Below the pieces are notes generated by a model, which worked only from the letters and a program-made list of their open reading frames with translations, made no database searches and had not been told where the DNA came from. DNA of 64,000 bases from assembly GCF_035987325.1 (NCBI RefSeq), contig NZ_CP108488.1, forward strand, positions 1,984,001 to 2,048,000, read 5' to 3'. The translations under genes were made by a program, and so were the position numbers. Shown here piece by piece: positions 33,953-42,396 of the stretch (position 1 is its first letter; every line of letters starts with the position of its first letter). Origin of the DNA: Streptomyces sp. NBC_01244. Lineage in GTDB: Bacteria; Actinomycetota; Actinomycetes; Streptomycetales; Streptomycetaceae.

Positions 33953-35131
33953 TCAGGCCGTGAAGAGGACGGACTGCGCCGACTCGCGGGCGGCGAGCCG
34001 CGCCCCCGTGAGCACCGCCGGGTCGCCGAGGGTGCTGGCGCGGACCTCGGTCGGGACCGGGCTCAGGGCGGTGAGGCGGCGGGCGACCAGGGCCGCCAGG
34101 GCGGGTCCGCCCGCGCGGCCGAGTTCCCCGCCGAGCACGACGCAGCCGGGGTCCAGGATCGCCGCGACGGCCGCCGCCCCCAGGGCCAGCCGGTCGGCCA
34201 GGGCGTCGAGGAAGCCCGGTCCGGCGGCGCCCGCGACGGCCTCCTCCACCGGCCCGTCGAAGCCGTGGGCCGCGGCGAGCGCGGTCACCCCGGCCCGCCC
34301 GGCCAGCTCGTGGAAGCCTCCCTCGCAGTTCGTGGCCGACGGGAGGCCGCCCGTCCCCGGCACCGGCAGGAAGCCGATCTCGCCCGCTCCGCCGGAGGCG
34401 CCCCGGCGCAGCCGCCCGTCCAGGACCACCGCGGCGCCGGCCCCTTCGCCGAGCCAGAGCAGCACGAAGGACTCCAGGTCCCGGGCCGCACCGACCCGCT
34501 GTTCGGCCAGGGCCGCCAGGTTGGTCTCGTTCTCCACCACGACCACCGCCGGCAGCCGCCGCTGCAGCGCCGCCACCAGGTCCCGGTGCCAGGCGGGCAG
34601 TCCGGCGCTGTCGCGGAGCTCTCCGGTGCCCGGGGCCACCAGCCCCGGCGCTCCGATCACCACCGTGTGGAGCCGGTCGGCGCCCGCCTCCGAGGCGAGC
34701 TCCTCCAGCCGGTCCACCGCTTCCTCCACGGCGTCCACGGGCAGGGCCGCCTGCGCCAGCGGCCGGCCGAGGAGGTCGGCGACGACCGCGGTGGCGCTGT
34801 CCGTCCGTACGTCGAGCGCCGCGAGGTAGGCCCGCCGCGCCACGATCCCGTAGAGCTTGGCGTTGGGTCCGCGCCGCTGTTCGCCGGATTCCCCGACGAC
34901 CTCGATCAGCCCGGCTCCGGTGAGGCGTTCCACCAGGTCGGCGACGGAGGGGCGGGACAGGCCGGTCAGCTCCTTGAGCTGGGGGGCCGTCAGCGGGCCC
35001 TCCTCCTGGAGGAGCTGGAGGGCGAGCCGGTCGTTGATGGCCCGGGCCGTGCTCGGCGAGGCGGGGGAAGGGGCGGGGGACGCGGCGCGGGTGGTGGCGG
35101 TCAGGGCCTTGGCAGGAGTCACGGCGCCCAT
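33953..35131 (-). CDS. ROK-family transcriptional regulator
   Basis: A 392-residue protein: Ala/Pro/Thr-rich N-terminus, winged HTH at about 30-80 (GPLTAPQLKELTGLSRPSVA), then a sugar-kinase-like ROK domain with LAALDVRTDSATAVVADLLG and VVVENETNLAALAEQRVG. The zinc motif usually C-x-C-G-x(2)-G-C-x-E is degraded: GLPSATNCEGGFHELAG keeps one Cys, the catalytic kinase site is not evident, so it is a sensor rather than a kinase. It is divergent from an MFS gene with a palindrome between them, so it likely represses both genes until a sugar binds. Confidence 0.88.
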   Translation of the reverse strand: MGAVTPAKALTATTRAASPAPSPASPSTARAINDRLALQLLQEEGPLTAPQLKELTGLSRPSVADLVERLTGAGLIEVVGESGEQRRGPNAKLYGIVARRAYLAALDVRTDSATAVVADLLGRPLAQAALPVDAVEEAVDRLEELASEAGADRLHTVVIGAPGLVAPGTGELRDSAGLPAWHRDLVAALQRRLPAVVVVENETNLAALAEQRVGAARDLESFVLLWLGEGAGAAVVLDGRLRRGASGGAGEIGFLPVPGTGGLPSATNCEGGFHELAGRAGVTALAAAHGFDGPVEEAVAGAAGPGFLDALADRLALGAAAVAAILDPGCVVLGGELGRAGGPALAALVARRLTALSPVPTEVRASTLGDPAVLTGARLAARESAQSVLFTA

Positions 35132-35151
35132 CCTAGGAGTTCCGGGGGGCT

Positions 35152-35178
35152 AACTATCAGGCAGGGTCCCTGATAGTT
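35152..35178. promoter_or_regulatory. Palindromic operator between ROK and MFS genes
   Basis: AACTATCAG (35152-35160) and CTGATAGTT (35170-35178) are perfect inverted repeats with a nine-base spacer, AT-rich against the background, in the 55-base divergent gap. It ends eight bases before the MFS ATG, so bound repressor would block both promoters. It is the obvious binding site for the ROK protein. Confidence 0.8.
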
Positions 35179-35186
35179 TACTGGTC

Positions 35187-36404
35187 ATGACCGGGGAAAC
35201 CGACCTCAGCCCGGCGCGACTGCGCCATGCCCGCTTCGCCATCGCCGCCGTCTTCTGCGTACACGGCGCAGTCACCGGCTCCTTCGCCACCCGCATCCCC
35301 TGGATCCAGGACCACGCGCAGCTCAGCGCGGGCACCCTGGGCCTGGCCCTCGCCTTCCCCGCGCTCGGCGCGGCGCTCACGATGCCGCTGGCCGGTCGCA
35401 TCAACCACCGGTTCGGTGCGCGCACCGCCCTGCGGATGCTGCTGAGCCTGTGGACGCTCGCCCTCATCCTGCCGAGCCTCGCCCCGAACCTGTGGACGCT
35501 CTGCTTCGTGCTCTTCGTCTACGGGGCCACCGCCGGCATGTCGGACGTGGCGATGAACGCGCTCGGCGTGGAGACCGAGAACCGGCTGAAGCGCTCGATC
35601 ATGTCCTCACTGCACGGCATGTGGAGCGTGGGCGCCCTGATCGGCTCGGCCGCCGGCACCGTCGCCGCCCACGCCGGCGCCGATGGCCGCCTGCACCACC
35701 TGATCGCCGCGCTCGCCCTGACCCTGGCCGGGCTGATCGCCGTACGGGGCGTCCTGGACCTGCGCACGGACACCGGCGGGGAGGAGGCGCCGCCGCACTT
35801 CGCGCTGCCCCCGAAGTCCGCGCTGTTCATCGGCGCGATCGGCTTCTGCGCGGTCTTCGCGGAGGGCGCGAGCCTGGACTGGTCCGCGGTGTACCTGCGG
35901 GACGTGCTGCACACGGACGCCGGGCTCGCGGCCGCCTCGACCACCGCCTTCGCGCTGACGATGGCCCTCGCCCGGCTGGTCGGGGACAAGGTCGTGGACC
36001 GGTTCGGGGCCGTCCGCACGGTCCGCGTGGGCGGCGCACTGGCCACCGCGGGCGGGCTGCTCGTGGTCACGGTCCACCATCCGGTCGCGGCCCTGGCCGG
36101 GTTCGGGCTGATCGGGCTCGGGATCGCGGTGGTGGTCCCGCTGGCCTTCGCCGCGGCCGCGCGCAGCGGTCCGGCCCCGGCGCAGGCCATCGCCGGTGTC
36201 GCGACGATCACGTACACCTCGGGGCTCATCGCCCCGTCGGCGATCGGGGCGGTGGCCGACGCGACCTCGCTGGTGGTGTCGTTCGGGCTGGTCACGCTGC
36301 TGTCGTTCGCACTTATCGTGGGGGCGACCGTACTGCGGCAACGGCCGGTGGCGGCAGGGGTCTCGGTCACCAACCGGGACGAACCTGCACCTATCCGGCC
36401 GTAA
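35187..36404 (+). CDS. MFS transporter (YbjJ-like)
   Basis: A 405-residue protein with 12 hydrophobic segments. It has ATRIPWIQDHAQLSAGTLGL after helix 1, AGRINHRFGARTALRMLL (MFS loop motif) and YGATAGMSDVAMNALGVETE in helix 4, patterns I link to the YbjJ/MFS sugar-type transporters. No signal or extra domain. ATG 35187 lies very close to the operator with no obvious Shine-Dalgarno, so the mRNA may be leaderless or nearly so. Control by the divergent ROK regulator suggests a sugar or amino-sugar substrate. Confidence 0.85.
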   Translation: MTGETDLSPARLRHARFAIAAVFCVHGAVTGSFATRIPWIQDHAQLSAGTLGLALAFPALGAALTMPLAGRINHRFGARTALRMLLSLWTLALILPSLAPNLWTLCFVLFVYGATAGMSDVAMNALGVETENRLKRSIMSSLHGMWSVGALIGSAAGTVAAHAGADGRLHHLIAALALTLAGLIAVRGVLDLRTDTGGEEAPPHFALPPKSALFIGAIGFCAVFAEGASLDWSAVYLRDVLHTDAGLAAASTTAFALTMALARLVGDKVVDRFGAVRTVRVGGALATAGGLLVVTVHHPVAALAGFGLIGLGIAVVVPLAFAAAARSGPAPAQAIAGVATITYTSGLIAPSAIGAVADATSLVVSFGLVTLLSFALIVGATVLRQRPVAAGVSVTNRDEPAPIRP

Positions 36405-36413
36405 TATGTCGTC

Positions 36414-36442
36414 TGGTCACCTACGGCCTCGTAGCGTGACCA
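36414..36442. terminator. Stem-loop between MFS and uracil permease genes
   Basis: TGGTCAC-CTACG pairs with CGTAG-C-GTGACCA: a 12-bp stem with one bulged base and a GCCT loop. It lies ten bases after the MFS stop and 44 before the next start. It may terminate the MFS mRNA; an operator role for the permease is also possible. The PyrR-binding consensus was not found. Confidence 0.6.
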
Positions 36443-36485
36443 CGCTCCTGACGAACGACGAAGAACGAACGAAAAGCGGTGGAAC

Positions 36486-37946
36486 ATGGGCCTCGGCGTG
36501 CGCTGGACCCTGCACGGAGACGGGCGGACCCCCGCCCCCGGCGCGGTGGTGCGGCCGGACGAGCGGCTGTCGTGGCCGCGGACCGCCGGGCTGGGCGCCC
36601 AGCACGTCGTGGCGATGTTCGGGGCGAGCTTCGTGGCGCCGGTCCTGATGGGGCTGGACCCGAACCTCGCCATCATGATGTCCGGTGTCGCCACCGTCAT
36701 CTTCCTGCTGGCGACCCGCGGCCGGGTCCCCTCCTACCTGGGCTGCTCGCTCTCCTTCGTGGGGGTCGCGGCCGCGATCCGGGCGGGCGGCGGGGACAGC
36801 GCGGTCGTCACGGGCGCGGTCTTCGTGGTCGGCGCGGCGCTGTTCCTGGCGGGGCTCGCGGTCCAGCGGTTCGGGGCGCGGATCATCCACGCGGCGATGC
36901 CGCCGGTGGTGACGGGCGCGGTCGTGATGCTGATCGGCTTCAACCTGGCGCCCGTGACGGCGTCCACGTACTGGCCGCAGGACCAGTGGACGGCCCTGCT
37001 GACCATGCTGTTCACCGGGCTGGCCGTGGTCTGCCTGCGGGGCTTCTGGTCGCGGATCGCGATCTTCCTCGGCCTGCTCTTCGGGTACGGAATCTCCTGG
37101 ATCTTCGACCTCGCCTTCGGCAAGATCCACTCGACGGTGGGCGGCCCCGAGGCGGTGGACCACTGGCGGCTCGACCTGTCGGGGGTGGCCAAGGCCGACT
37201 GGGTCGGGCTGCCGACCTTCCACGCGCCGGCCTTCGAGTGGTCGGCGATCCTGATCGCGCTGCCGGTGGTCATCGCACTGATCGCGGAGAACGCCGGGCA
37301 CATCAAGGCCGTCGGCGAGATGACCGGCGACTCGCTCGACGACAAGCTCGGCACGGCCATCGCGGCCGACGGCGCCGCGTCGATGCTGTCCACGGCGGTG
37401 GGCGGCCCGCCGAACACCACGTACTCCGAGAACATCGGCGTGATGGCCGCCACCCGCGTCTACTCCACGGCGGCCTACTGGGCGGCGGCCGGCTTCGCCC
37501 TCCTCTTCGGCCTGTGCCCGAAGTTCGGCGCGGTCGTCGCCGCGATCCCCGGCGGGGTGCTGGGCGGGATCACCGTGATCCTGTACGGCATGATCGGTCT
37601 GCTCGGTGCGCAGATCTGGATCAACGGCCGGGTGGACCTGCGCAATCCGCTGAACCTGGTGCCGGCCGCGGCGGGCATCATCATCGGTGTCGGCGGGGTC
37701 GAGCTGAACATCAGCGACAGCTTCGAGCTGGGCGGGATCGCGCTCGGCACGATCGTCGTGATCACGGGTTACCACGCACTGCGCTACTTCGCACCGGCGC
37801 ACCTGAAGCAGCAGGAACCGCTGCTGGACTCGGGAACGTCCGCGTACGACGACACGGCTGGTGACACGGCCGGCGACACGGCCGACGGGACCGCGGGCGG
37901 GGCGGCCGGGAGCGCCGCCGGGGAGCCCGGGGACAAGCGGGGTTGA
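36486..37946 (+). CDS. Uracil/xanthine permease (nucleobase:cation symporter-2)
   Basis: A 486-residue NCS2 transporter with about 14 helices. Visible signatures are LGAQHVVAMFGASFVAPVLM at the start, VTGAVVMLIGFNLAP, and the substrate-binding region ALIAENAGHIKAVGEMTGDS with GGPPNTTYSENIGVMAATRV. The NTTYSENIG segment is the NCS2 core motif; uracil-specific UraA has the same Glu pair. The last ~40 residues are a repeat (TAGDTAGDTADGTAGGAAG) not needed for transport, encoded by GACACGGC-type units. No pyrimidine genes are adjacent. Confidence 0.9.
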   Translation: MGLGVRWTLHGDGRTPAPGAVVRPDERLSWPRTAGLGAQHVVAMFGASFVAPVLMGLDPNLAIMMSGVATVIFLLATRGRVPSYLGCSLSFVGVAAAIRAGGGDSAVVTGAVFVVGAALFLAGLAVQRFGARIIHAAMPPVVTGAVVMLIGFNLAPVTASTYWPQDQWTALLTMLFTGLAVVCLRGFWSRIAIFLGLLFGYGISWIFDLAFGKIHSTVGGPEAVDHWRLDLSGVAKADWVGLPTFHAPAFEWSAILIALPVVIALIAENAGHIKAVGEMTGDSLDDKLGTAIAADGAASMLSTAVGGPPNTTYSENIGVMAATRVYSTAAYWAAAGFALLFGLCPKFGAVVAAIPGGVLGGITVILYGMIGLLGAQIWINGRVDLRNPLNLVPAAAGIIIGVGGVELNISDSFELGGIALGTIVVITGYHALRYFAPAHLKQQEPLLDSGTSAYDDTAGDTAGDTADGTAGGAAGSAAGEPGDKRG

Positions 37947-38022
37947 CGGAGTTTCGCCCGAACCGGCGAAGCGTACGGCCAAGTTCCCCTGATCCCGGCC
38001 CGGGGCTGCGACGCTGCCTCCC

Positions 38023-38673
38023 ATGGTCCCCATGGAAGCGGTGCTGGCGCGGATGCGCGCCCTGGACGAGCGGCTCCCCGAGCGGGACGGCGTCGCCGTC
38101 TTCAACCGGGTGTACCTCACGGTGACGCAGACCCTGCACGAGGGGATCGCGCACGGCGCGTTCCCCTCGCCCCGCCGGGCGGAAGCGCTCAGCGTCCGCT
38201 TCGCCGAGCGCTACCTGACGGCGGTCGAGGCCGACCGGGCCCCGGCCTGCTGGCGGCCGCTCCTCCAGTACCGCCGCCACCCCGGGATCCGGCCGCTCCA
38301 GCACGCGCTGGCCGGGATCAACGCGCACATCGGCCACGACCTGGCGCTGGCGGTGGTCGCCACCTGCCGCTCGCTCGACTGCGAACCGGCCGCGCTCGAA
38401 GCGGACTTCGACCGGGTCGGTGACACCCTGGTCTCCCTGGAGGAGCACATCCGGGAGGACCTGATGCCGGGCCCGGACCTGCTGGAGATCGCGGACCCCC
38501 TGACGCATCTCCTCGGCGCCTGGAGCCTGGAACGGGCCCGTGCGGGGGCCTGGGCCTCGGCCCGCCTGCTGTGGTCGCTGCGCCGCTCCCCCGATCTGGC
38601 GGAGGAGTTCACCGATTCCCTCGACGCGGGCGTCGGCCTGGTCGGCCGCTGCCTGCTGACGCCTACGGGGTGA
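38023..38673 (+). CDS. DUF5995 family protein
   Basis: A 216-residue, all-helical soluble protein. GVAVFNRVYLTVTQTLHEGI, FAERYLTAVEADRAPACWRP and AGINAHIGHDLALAVVATCR with EADFDRVGDTLVSLEEHIRE fit the DUF5995 pattern. Conserved His residues (INAHIGHDL) could bind metal, but no reaction is established. It may begin at ATG 38023 or 38032; neither has a clear ribosome-binding site. It converges on the amine oxidase gene with repeat copy D between them. Confidence 0.75.
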   Translation: MVPMEAVLARMRALDERLPERDGVAVFNRVYLTVTQTLHEGIAHGAFPSPRRAEALSVRFAERYLTAVEADRAPACWRPLLQYRRHPGIRPLQHALAGINAHIGHDLALAVVATCRSLDCEPAALEADFDRVGDTLVSLEEHIREDLMPGPDLLEIADPLTHLLGAWSLERARAGAWASARLLWSLRRSPDLAEEFTDSLDAGVGLVGRCLLTPTG

Positions 38674-38715
38674 CCCCGCTGCGCGGAGCCGTGCGTGCCG
38701 TCGCCGGGCGAAGCC

Positions 38716-39000
38716 AGGAGTCCCCTACCCGCCCTTCCACCATCCCCCAGACTCCGTCCGGGGGGACCCCCAGCCGGGCTCTGCCCGGACCCCTGCCGCG
38801 TGCGGCGCCGTTCCCGGGGGCCAGCCCCCGGACCCCCGCTCCTCAAACGCCGGAGGGGCTGGATCTTGGCCGGCGTCCGGCTGGATGTGGGCGGGAAGGG
38901 CTGGATGGCGCGGAGCGCCATTCCAGCCTCGCCGGCGTTTGAGGTGCGGGGTCCGGGGCGCAGCCCCGGGGAACGGGCGAAGGGCGGGTAGGGGAACTCC
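38716..39000. repeat. Intergenic repeat element, copy D, as an inverted pair with central hairpin
   Basis: GGAGTCCCCTACCCGCCCTT-type left end (38718 on) and its reverse complement (to 39000) flank two facing copies of the CCTCAAACGCCGG core. Unlike copy C, about 60 extra bases lie between the cores, including a stem (CTGGA-TGGCG / CGCCA-TTCCAG at 38901-38926). It separates the convergent DUF5995 and amine oxidase genes. Confidence 0.88.
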
Positions 39001-39047
39001 GCCCCGCAGGGTCCGGCGCAGCGGCGCGAGCGGCGCGTTGAGACAAA

Positions 39048-40745
39048 TCAGTCTTCCGGGAGTTCTACCGGGGCTATCTCGTCGTAGACGTCGCCCGGGC
39101 CGGGGTTGGTGGAGTCGGTGGCTCCGCCGAGGTGGTGCATGACGCCCCAGACGGCGTTGAGGGCCGTCTGGACCGCGCCCTCCGCCCAGCCCGCCGTCCA
39201 GGAGATGTCGTCGCCCGCGAGGAAGATGCCGCGCTTGTCGTCGGGGAGGCGGTCCTGCATGAAGTGGGTGAACAGGCGGCGCTGGTAGCGGTAGTGACCC
39301 GGCAGGTTGGCCTTGAACGCGCCCATGAAGTAGGGCTCGTTCTCCCACGACACGGTCACCGGGTTGCCGATGATGTGGCGGCGGATGTCGACCTTCGGGT
39401 AGATCTCGCCGAGGGACTTCAGCATGACCTCCATCCGCTCGTTCGCGGACAGCGGCAGCCACTTCAGGCTGTCGTCGCACCAGGTGTAGGACAGGCAGAT
39501 GACGGCCGGCTTGTCGGGGCCGTTGTCGAGGAGGTACGTGCCGCGGGTCATGCGGTCGGTCAGGGTCATCGACATGACGTCGCGGCCCGTTTCCTCGTCC
39601 TTGTCCAGCCAGAAGGGGCGGTCGACCGGGATGAAGAGCTTCGAGCTCTCCATGTAGTGGGTGCGCTCGATCGCCGTCCAATGGTCGATCGGGAAGAGCG
39701 TGTCGTCGCACGCGATCTTCGACAGGAGCATCCAGGACTGGGCCGTGAAGATCGCGGCGCGGTAGGTGCGGATGTCCCCGGAGGCGTCCGTGACCGTGAT
39801 GCGGTTGCCCGCCGTGCGGTGCAGGCGAGTGACCGCCGGGCGCGGGGTTCCCTCGTGCAGGGAGGAGAGGGAGGTGCCCTGGGCCCAGTGCACGATCTTC
39901 TCGGGCTCGCGGTCCCACATGCGCAGCGGGAGCTGCTGCGAGCCGCCCACGATGCCGCGGTGGTGGTCGTCGGCCTCGGTGTAGACGACGCGCAGGATCT
40001 CGAGGATCGAGTTCGGGAAGTCGGTGTCCCAGCCGCCCGTGCCGAAGCCGACCTGGCCGAAGATCTCCCGCTTGCGGAAGGACTTGAAGGCCTCGGACTT
40101 GCAGAGGAACCCGTAGAAGGTCTCGTCGTCGAGCTTCTCGACGAGCTTCGCCCAGATCTCCCGGATGCGCGGGACGTCCCGCTCGCGCATCGCGGTGTTC
40201 ATGTCGGAGAAGTCGGCGCCCTCGTCCAGGCAGGCGTTCCACGCGGCGGACACGTCGCGGTAGACCTGCGGGAGGTCGGCGATGGTCTCGGCGTAGTGGG
40301 TCTCGCCCTTGAGGTCGACCACCGTCGAGGGGGTTGCCTCGGCGAGCGGGTTCGGGAAGGGCTCGGTGACCAGGCCGACGAGGTCGATGTAGTGCTGCAG
40401 GGCCGTGGAGGACGGCGGGAAGCGCATGGCGCCCATCTCCGCGGTCAGCTCCTCGGTGCCCGCGCCCTCGAAGCCCACCGTGCGCAGCCGGCCGCCGATC
40501 TGGTCGGCCTCGTAGACGACGGGCTTGAGGCCCATCTTCATCAGCTCGTACGCGGAGATGATGCCGGACAGCCCGCCGCCGATGACGGCGACCTCCGTGC
40601 CGTGCTCGGTCGCCGGTATCTGGCCGAGGCCCGCCGGGTGGGCGAGGAAGTCGTCGTACGCGTAGGGGAAGTCCGGTCCGAACATCGTGATCGGCATCGT
40701 GCCGTCGCTGTGCGGGACGGCGGTGGTGGGCACCGTGGACGTCAT
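39048..40745 (-). CDS. Flavin monoamine / L-amino-acid oxidase family protein
   Basis: A 565-residue FAD enzyme. EVAVIGGGLSGIISAYELM is the dinucleotide-binding motif, followed by YEADQIGGRLRT; the C-terminal FAD loop is GIFLAGDDISWTAGWAEGAV. EMGAMRFPPSSTALQHYIDL is the substrate-side motif shared by bacterial L-amino-acid oxidases and tryptophan 2-monooxygenases. No signal peptide is seen. TAGGAGT precedes the ATG. It follows a nitrilase-superfamily amidohydrolase gene by 73 bases, a pairing that would fit oxidation of an amino acid to an amide and its hydrolysis. Confidence 0.88.
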   Translation of the reverse strand: MTSTVPTTAVPHSDGTMPITMFGPDFPYAYDDFLAHPAGLGQIPATEHGTEVAVIGGGLSGIISAYELMKMGLKPVVYEADQIGGRLRTVGFEGAGTEELTAEMGAMRFPPSSTALQHYIDLVGLVTEPFPNPLAEATPSTVVDLKGETHYAETIADLPQVYRDVSAAWNACLDEGADFSDMNTAMRERDVPRIREIWAKLVEKLDDETFYGFLCKSEAFKSFRKREIFGQVGFGTGGWDTDFPNSILEILRVVYTEADDHHRGIVGGSQQLPLRMWDREPEKIVHWAQGTSLSSLHEGTPRPAVTRLHRTAGNRITVTDASGDIRTYRAAIFTAQSWMLLSKIACDDTLFPIDHWTAIERTHYMESSKLFIPVDRPFWLDKDEETGRDVMSMTLTDRMTRGTYLLDNGPDKPAVICLSYTWCDDSLKWLPLSANERMEVMLKSLGEIYPKVDIRRHIIGNPVTVSWENEPYFMGAFKANLPGHYRYQRRLFTHFMQDRLPDDKRGIFLAGDDISWTAGWAEGAVQTALNAVWGVMHHLGGATDSTNPGPGDVYDEIAPVELPED

Positions 40746-40818
40746 GGGGTACGACTCCTAGCGGGGTGGGGCAGGGGGGAAGGGCAAGCTGGGGGGACGG
40801 CGGTTCGAGGGGCCGCGG

Positions 40819-41619
40819 TCAGACGAGCGAGGCGTACAGACCGGGTCGGCGGTCGCGCAGGTACGGGTTGGTCTCGCGCGAGACGCGCAGCAGCTCGGGG
40901 TCGGCCTCGCCGAACACCAGCTCCTCGCCGCGGCCGGCCCGGGTCCGGGTCACCCCGTCGGGACTGGCCAGACAGCTGAGGCCGACGAACTCGAACTCGC
41001 CTTCCGAGCCGGTGCGGTTGACGTATGCGATGTACATCTGGTTCTCGAAGGCCCGTACGGGGACCAGCTGTTCGGCGACGAACTGGAAGGGGTGCATCTG
41101 CGCGGTCGGCACCAGGAGGAGGTCGGTGCCGGCGAGCGCGTGCGCCCGGACGTTCTCGGGGAACTCCACGTCGTAGCAGATCATGACGCCGATGCGGAGG
41201 CCGCCGAGGTCCGCCTGGACCACCGGGGTGTCGCCGGGGGTGAAGGCCGCCTGCTCGAAGCAGCCGAAGAGGTGGGTCTTGCGGTAGTTCGCGAGCCGTT
41301 CCCCGTCGGGGCCGACGAGCTGCGCCGCGTTGTAGACGGCGTCCCCGTCCCGCTCGGGGTAGCCGTAGAGCACGGCCAGCCCGTGTCGGCGGGCGATCTC
41401 GCCGATGGCGCGGGCGGACATGCCGTCGGCCGGTTCCGCGAGCCGGGAGATGTCCTCGATCTCCAGCGCGTAGCCGGTCAGGAACATCTCCGAGGTCACG
41501 AGGAGCCCGGCCCCCGCCTGTGCGGCGCGTGCCGCGGCCTCTTCGAGCGCCTTCAGGTTGTCGGCGGTGTCGCCGAGCCGTCCGGAGCTCTGGAGGAGGG
41601 CGGTGCGCAGCGGGGGCAT
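40819..41619 (-). CDS. Carbon-nitrogen hydrolase (nitrilase superfamily)
   Basis: A 266-residue enzyme with the catalytic triad E44 (LVTSEMFLTGY), K114 (NYRKTHLFG) and C148 (GVMICYDVEFPE). This arrangement marks amide, not nitrile, hydrolases of the superfamily. GLSCLASPDG near the C-terminus is a common R-amidase/aliphatic amidase feature. The ATG at 41619 was preferred over an in-frame upstream start because the fold starts LRTALLQSSG. It lies upstream of the amine oxidase gene on the same strand and its 5' region holds repeated GTTGCG motifs. Confidence 0.88.
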   Translation of the reverse strand: MPPLRTALLQSSGRLGDTADNLKALEEAAARAAQAGAGLLVTSEMFLTGYALEIEDISRLAEPADGMSARAIGEIARRHGLAVLYGYPERDGDAVYNAAQLVGPDGERLANYRKTHLFGCFEQAAFTPGDTPVVQADLGGLRIGVMICYDVEFPENVRAHALAGTDLLLVPTAQMHPFQFVAEQLVPVRAFENQMYIAYVNRTGSEGEFEFVGLSCLASPDGVTRTRAGRGEELVFGEADPELLRVSRETNPYLRDRRPGLYASLV

Positions 41620-41696
41620 GGGCGGACCTCTGTGGCAGGAGGGGTGGGGGTCCTCAAACGGTACGTTCGCGCGTTCGACCGGGACAAGCCGTGACC

Positions 41697-41761
41697 GTTG
41701 CGCGCCGCGCATCGATTCGTTGCGTATCGGCGGGCAGAAGCGGCGATTCGTTGCGCGGAGT
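41697..41761. promoter_or_regulatory. Repeated CGATTCGTTGCG motifs upstream of the C-N hydrolase gene
   Basis: CGATTCGTTGCG occurs exactly at 41713-41724 and 41744-41755 (31 bases apart), with a third GTTGCGCG at 41697. The spacing is about three helical turns. Very similar motifs (TCGTTGCGCGGAT, TTGTTGCGCGGGG, 30 bases apart) lie at 49877-49925 upstream of the permease/LLM pair. Phased sites suit an Lrp/AsnC-type regulator. Confidence 0.5.
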
Positions 41762-41796
41762 CCGTACCGGCGGTCCTCAAGCCCGTTTCGAGGGTT

Positions 41797-42348
41797 CTAC
41801 GAGGCCGGGCGGAAGGCCGGGTGCACGCTCAGCCTGCGCAGGTCTTCCAGGATGTCGGGGGCGTGGTTGGAGACCACCCGGCCGCTCCAGCCGTCGCAGA
41901 GGGCGGGGACGGTGAGCGTGCCGTCGTGATCGTGCCCGGCTGCCTCGTAGGCGCGGCGGAGCGCGTCGTGCCCCGCGGGGTCGGAGCCGGGCCGCAGGAC
42001 GGTCAGGGCCACGGTGTCCCGGAGGCCCAGGTCGGCGAAGGCGGCGGTGACGCCGAGGCAGCTCGGACAGTCGTCGGCGGCGACGTAGAGCCGGTACCGG
42101 TGCGGTTCCGGCGAGAAGCCGGTCCCGATCCGGCCCCGGAGGGCCTTGGGCGGCCGTGGCAGATCGGGTGCCGGGACATGTGCCTGGTCAGGGGCCTGGG
42201 CCCCGACCGGGACACAGGTCTGCGCGGGGGCCTGGACGGCGACCGGAACACAGGTCTGCGCGGGGACCGGGACACGGGTCTGGGCCGGGACCGGGACACA
42301 GGTCTGGGCAGGCGTCTGGGCATGGGTCTGGACATGGGTCCGGGGCAT
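41797..42348 (-). CDS. Thioredoxin-fold protein with CPSC motif and PAQTCVPV repeats (truncated Xi-class GST-like)
   Basis: A 183-residue protein. The first ~55 residues are eight-residue repeats PAQT(C/R)VPV, containing several Cys. The rest resembles the N-terminal thioredoxin domain of glutathionyl-hydroquinone reductases: PEPHRYRLYVAADDCPSCLG, then TVPALCDGWSGRVVSNHAPD. The usual CPW active site is CPSC here and the helical C-terminal domain is absent. GAGGAGA precedes ATG 42348. A leader-peptide ORF lies 48 bases upstream on the same strand. I infer a disulfide/thiol function; this is not certain. Confidence 0.65.
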   Translation of the reverse strand: MPRTHVQTHAQTPAQTCVPVPAQTRVPVPAQTCVPVAVQAPAQTCVPVGAQAPDQAHVPAPDLPRPPKALRGRIGTGFSPEPHRYRLYVAADDCPSCLGVTAAFADLGLRDTVALTVLRPGSDPAGHDALRRAYEAAGHDHDGTLTVPALCDGWSGRVVSNHAPDILEDLRRLSVHPAFRPAS

Positions 42349-42396
42349 GGCTCTCCTCTGTCTGCGTGCATGCGTGCGTGTGCGCCGGGCGGGGCC

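Noticed and set aside
36414..36442. Stem-loop before the uracil permease as a PyrR attenuator
   Set aside because: The conserved PyrR-binding loop sequence is absent and no pyr genes are adjacent.
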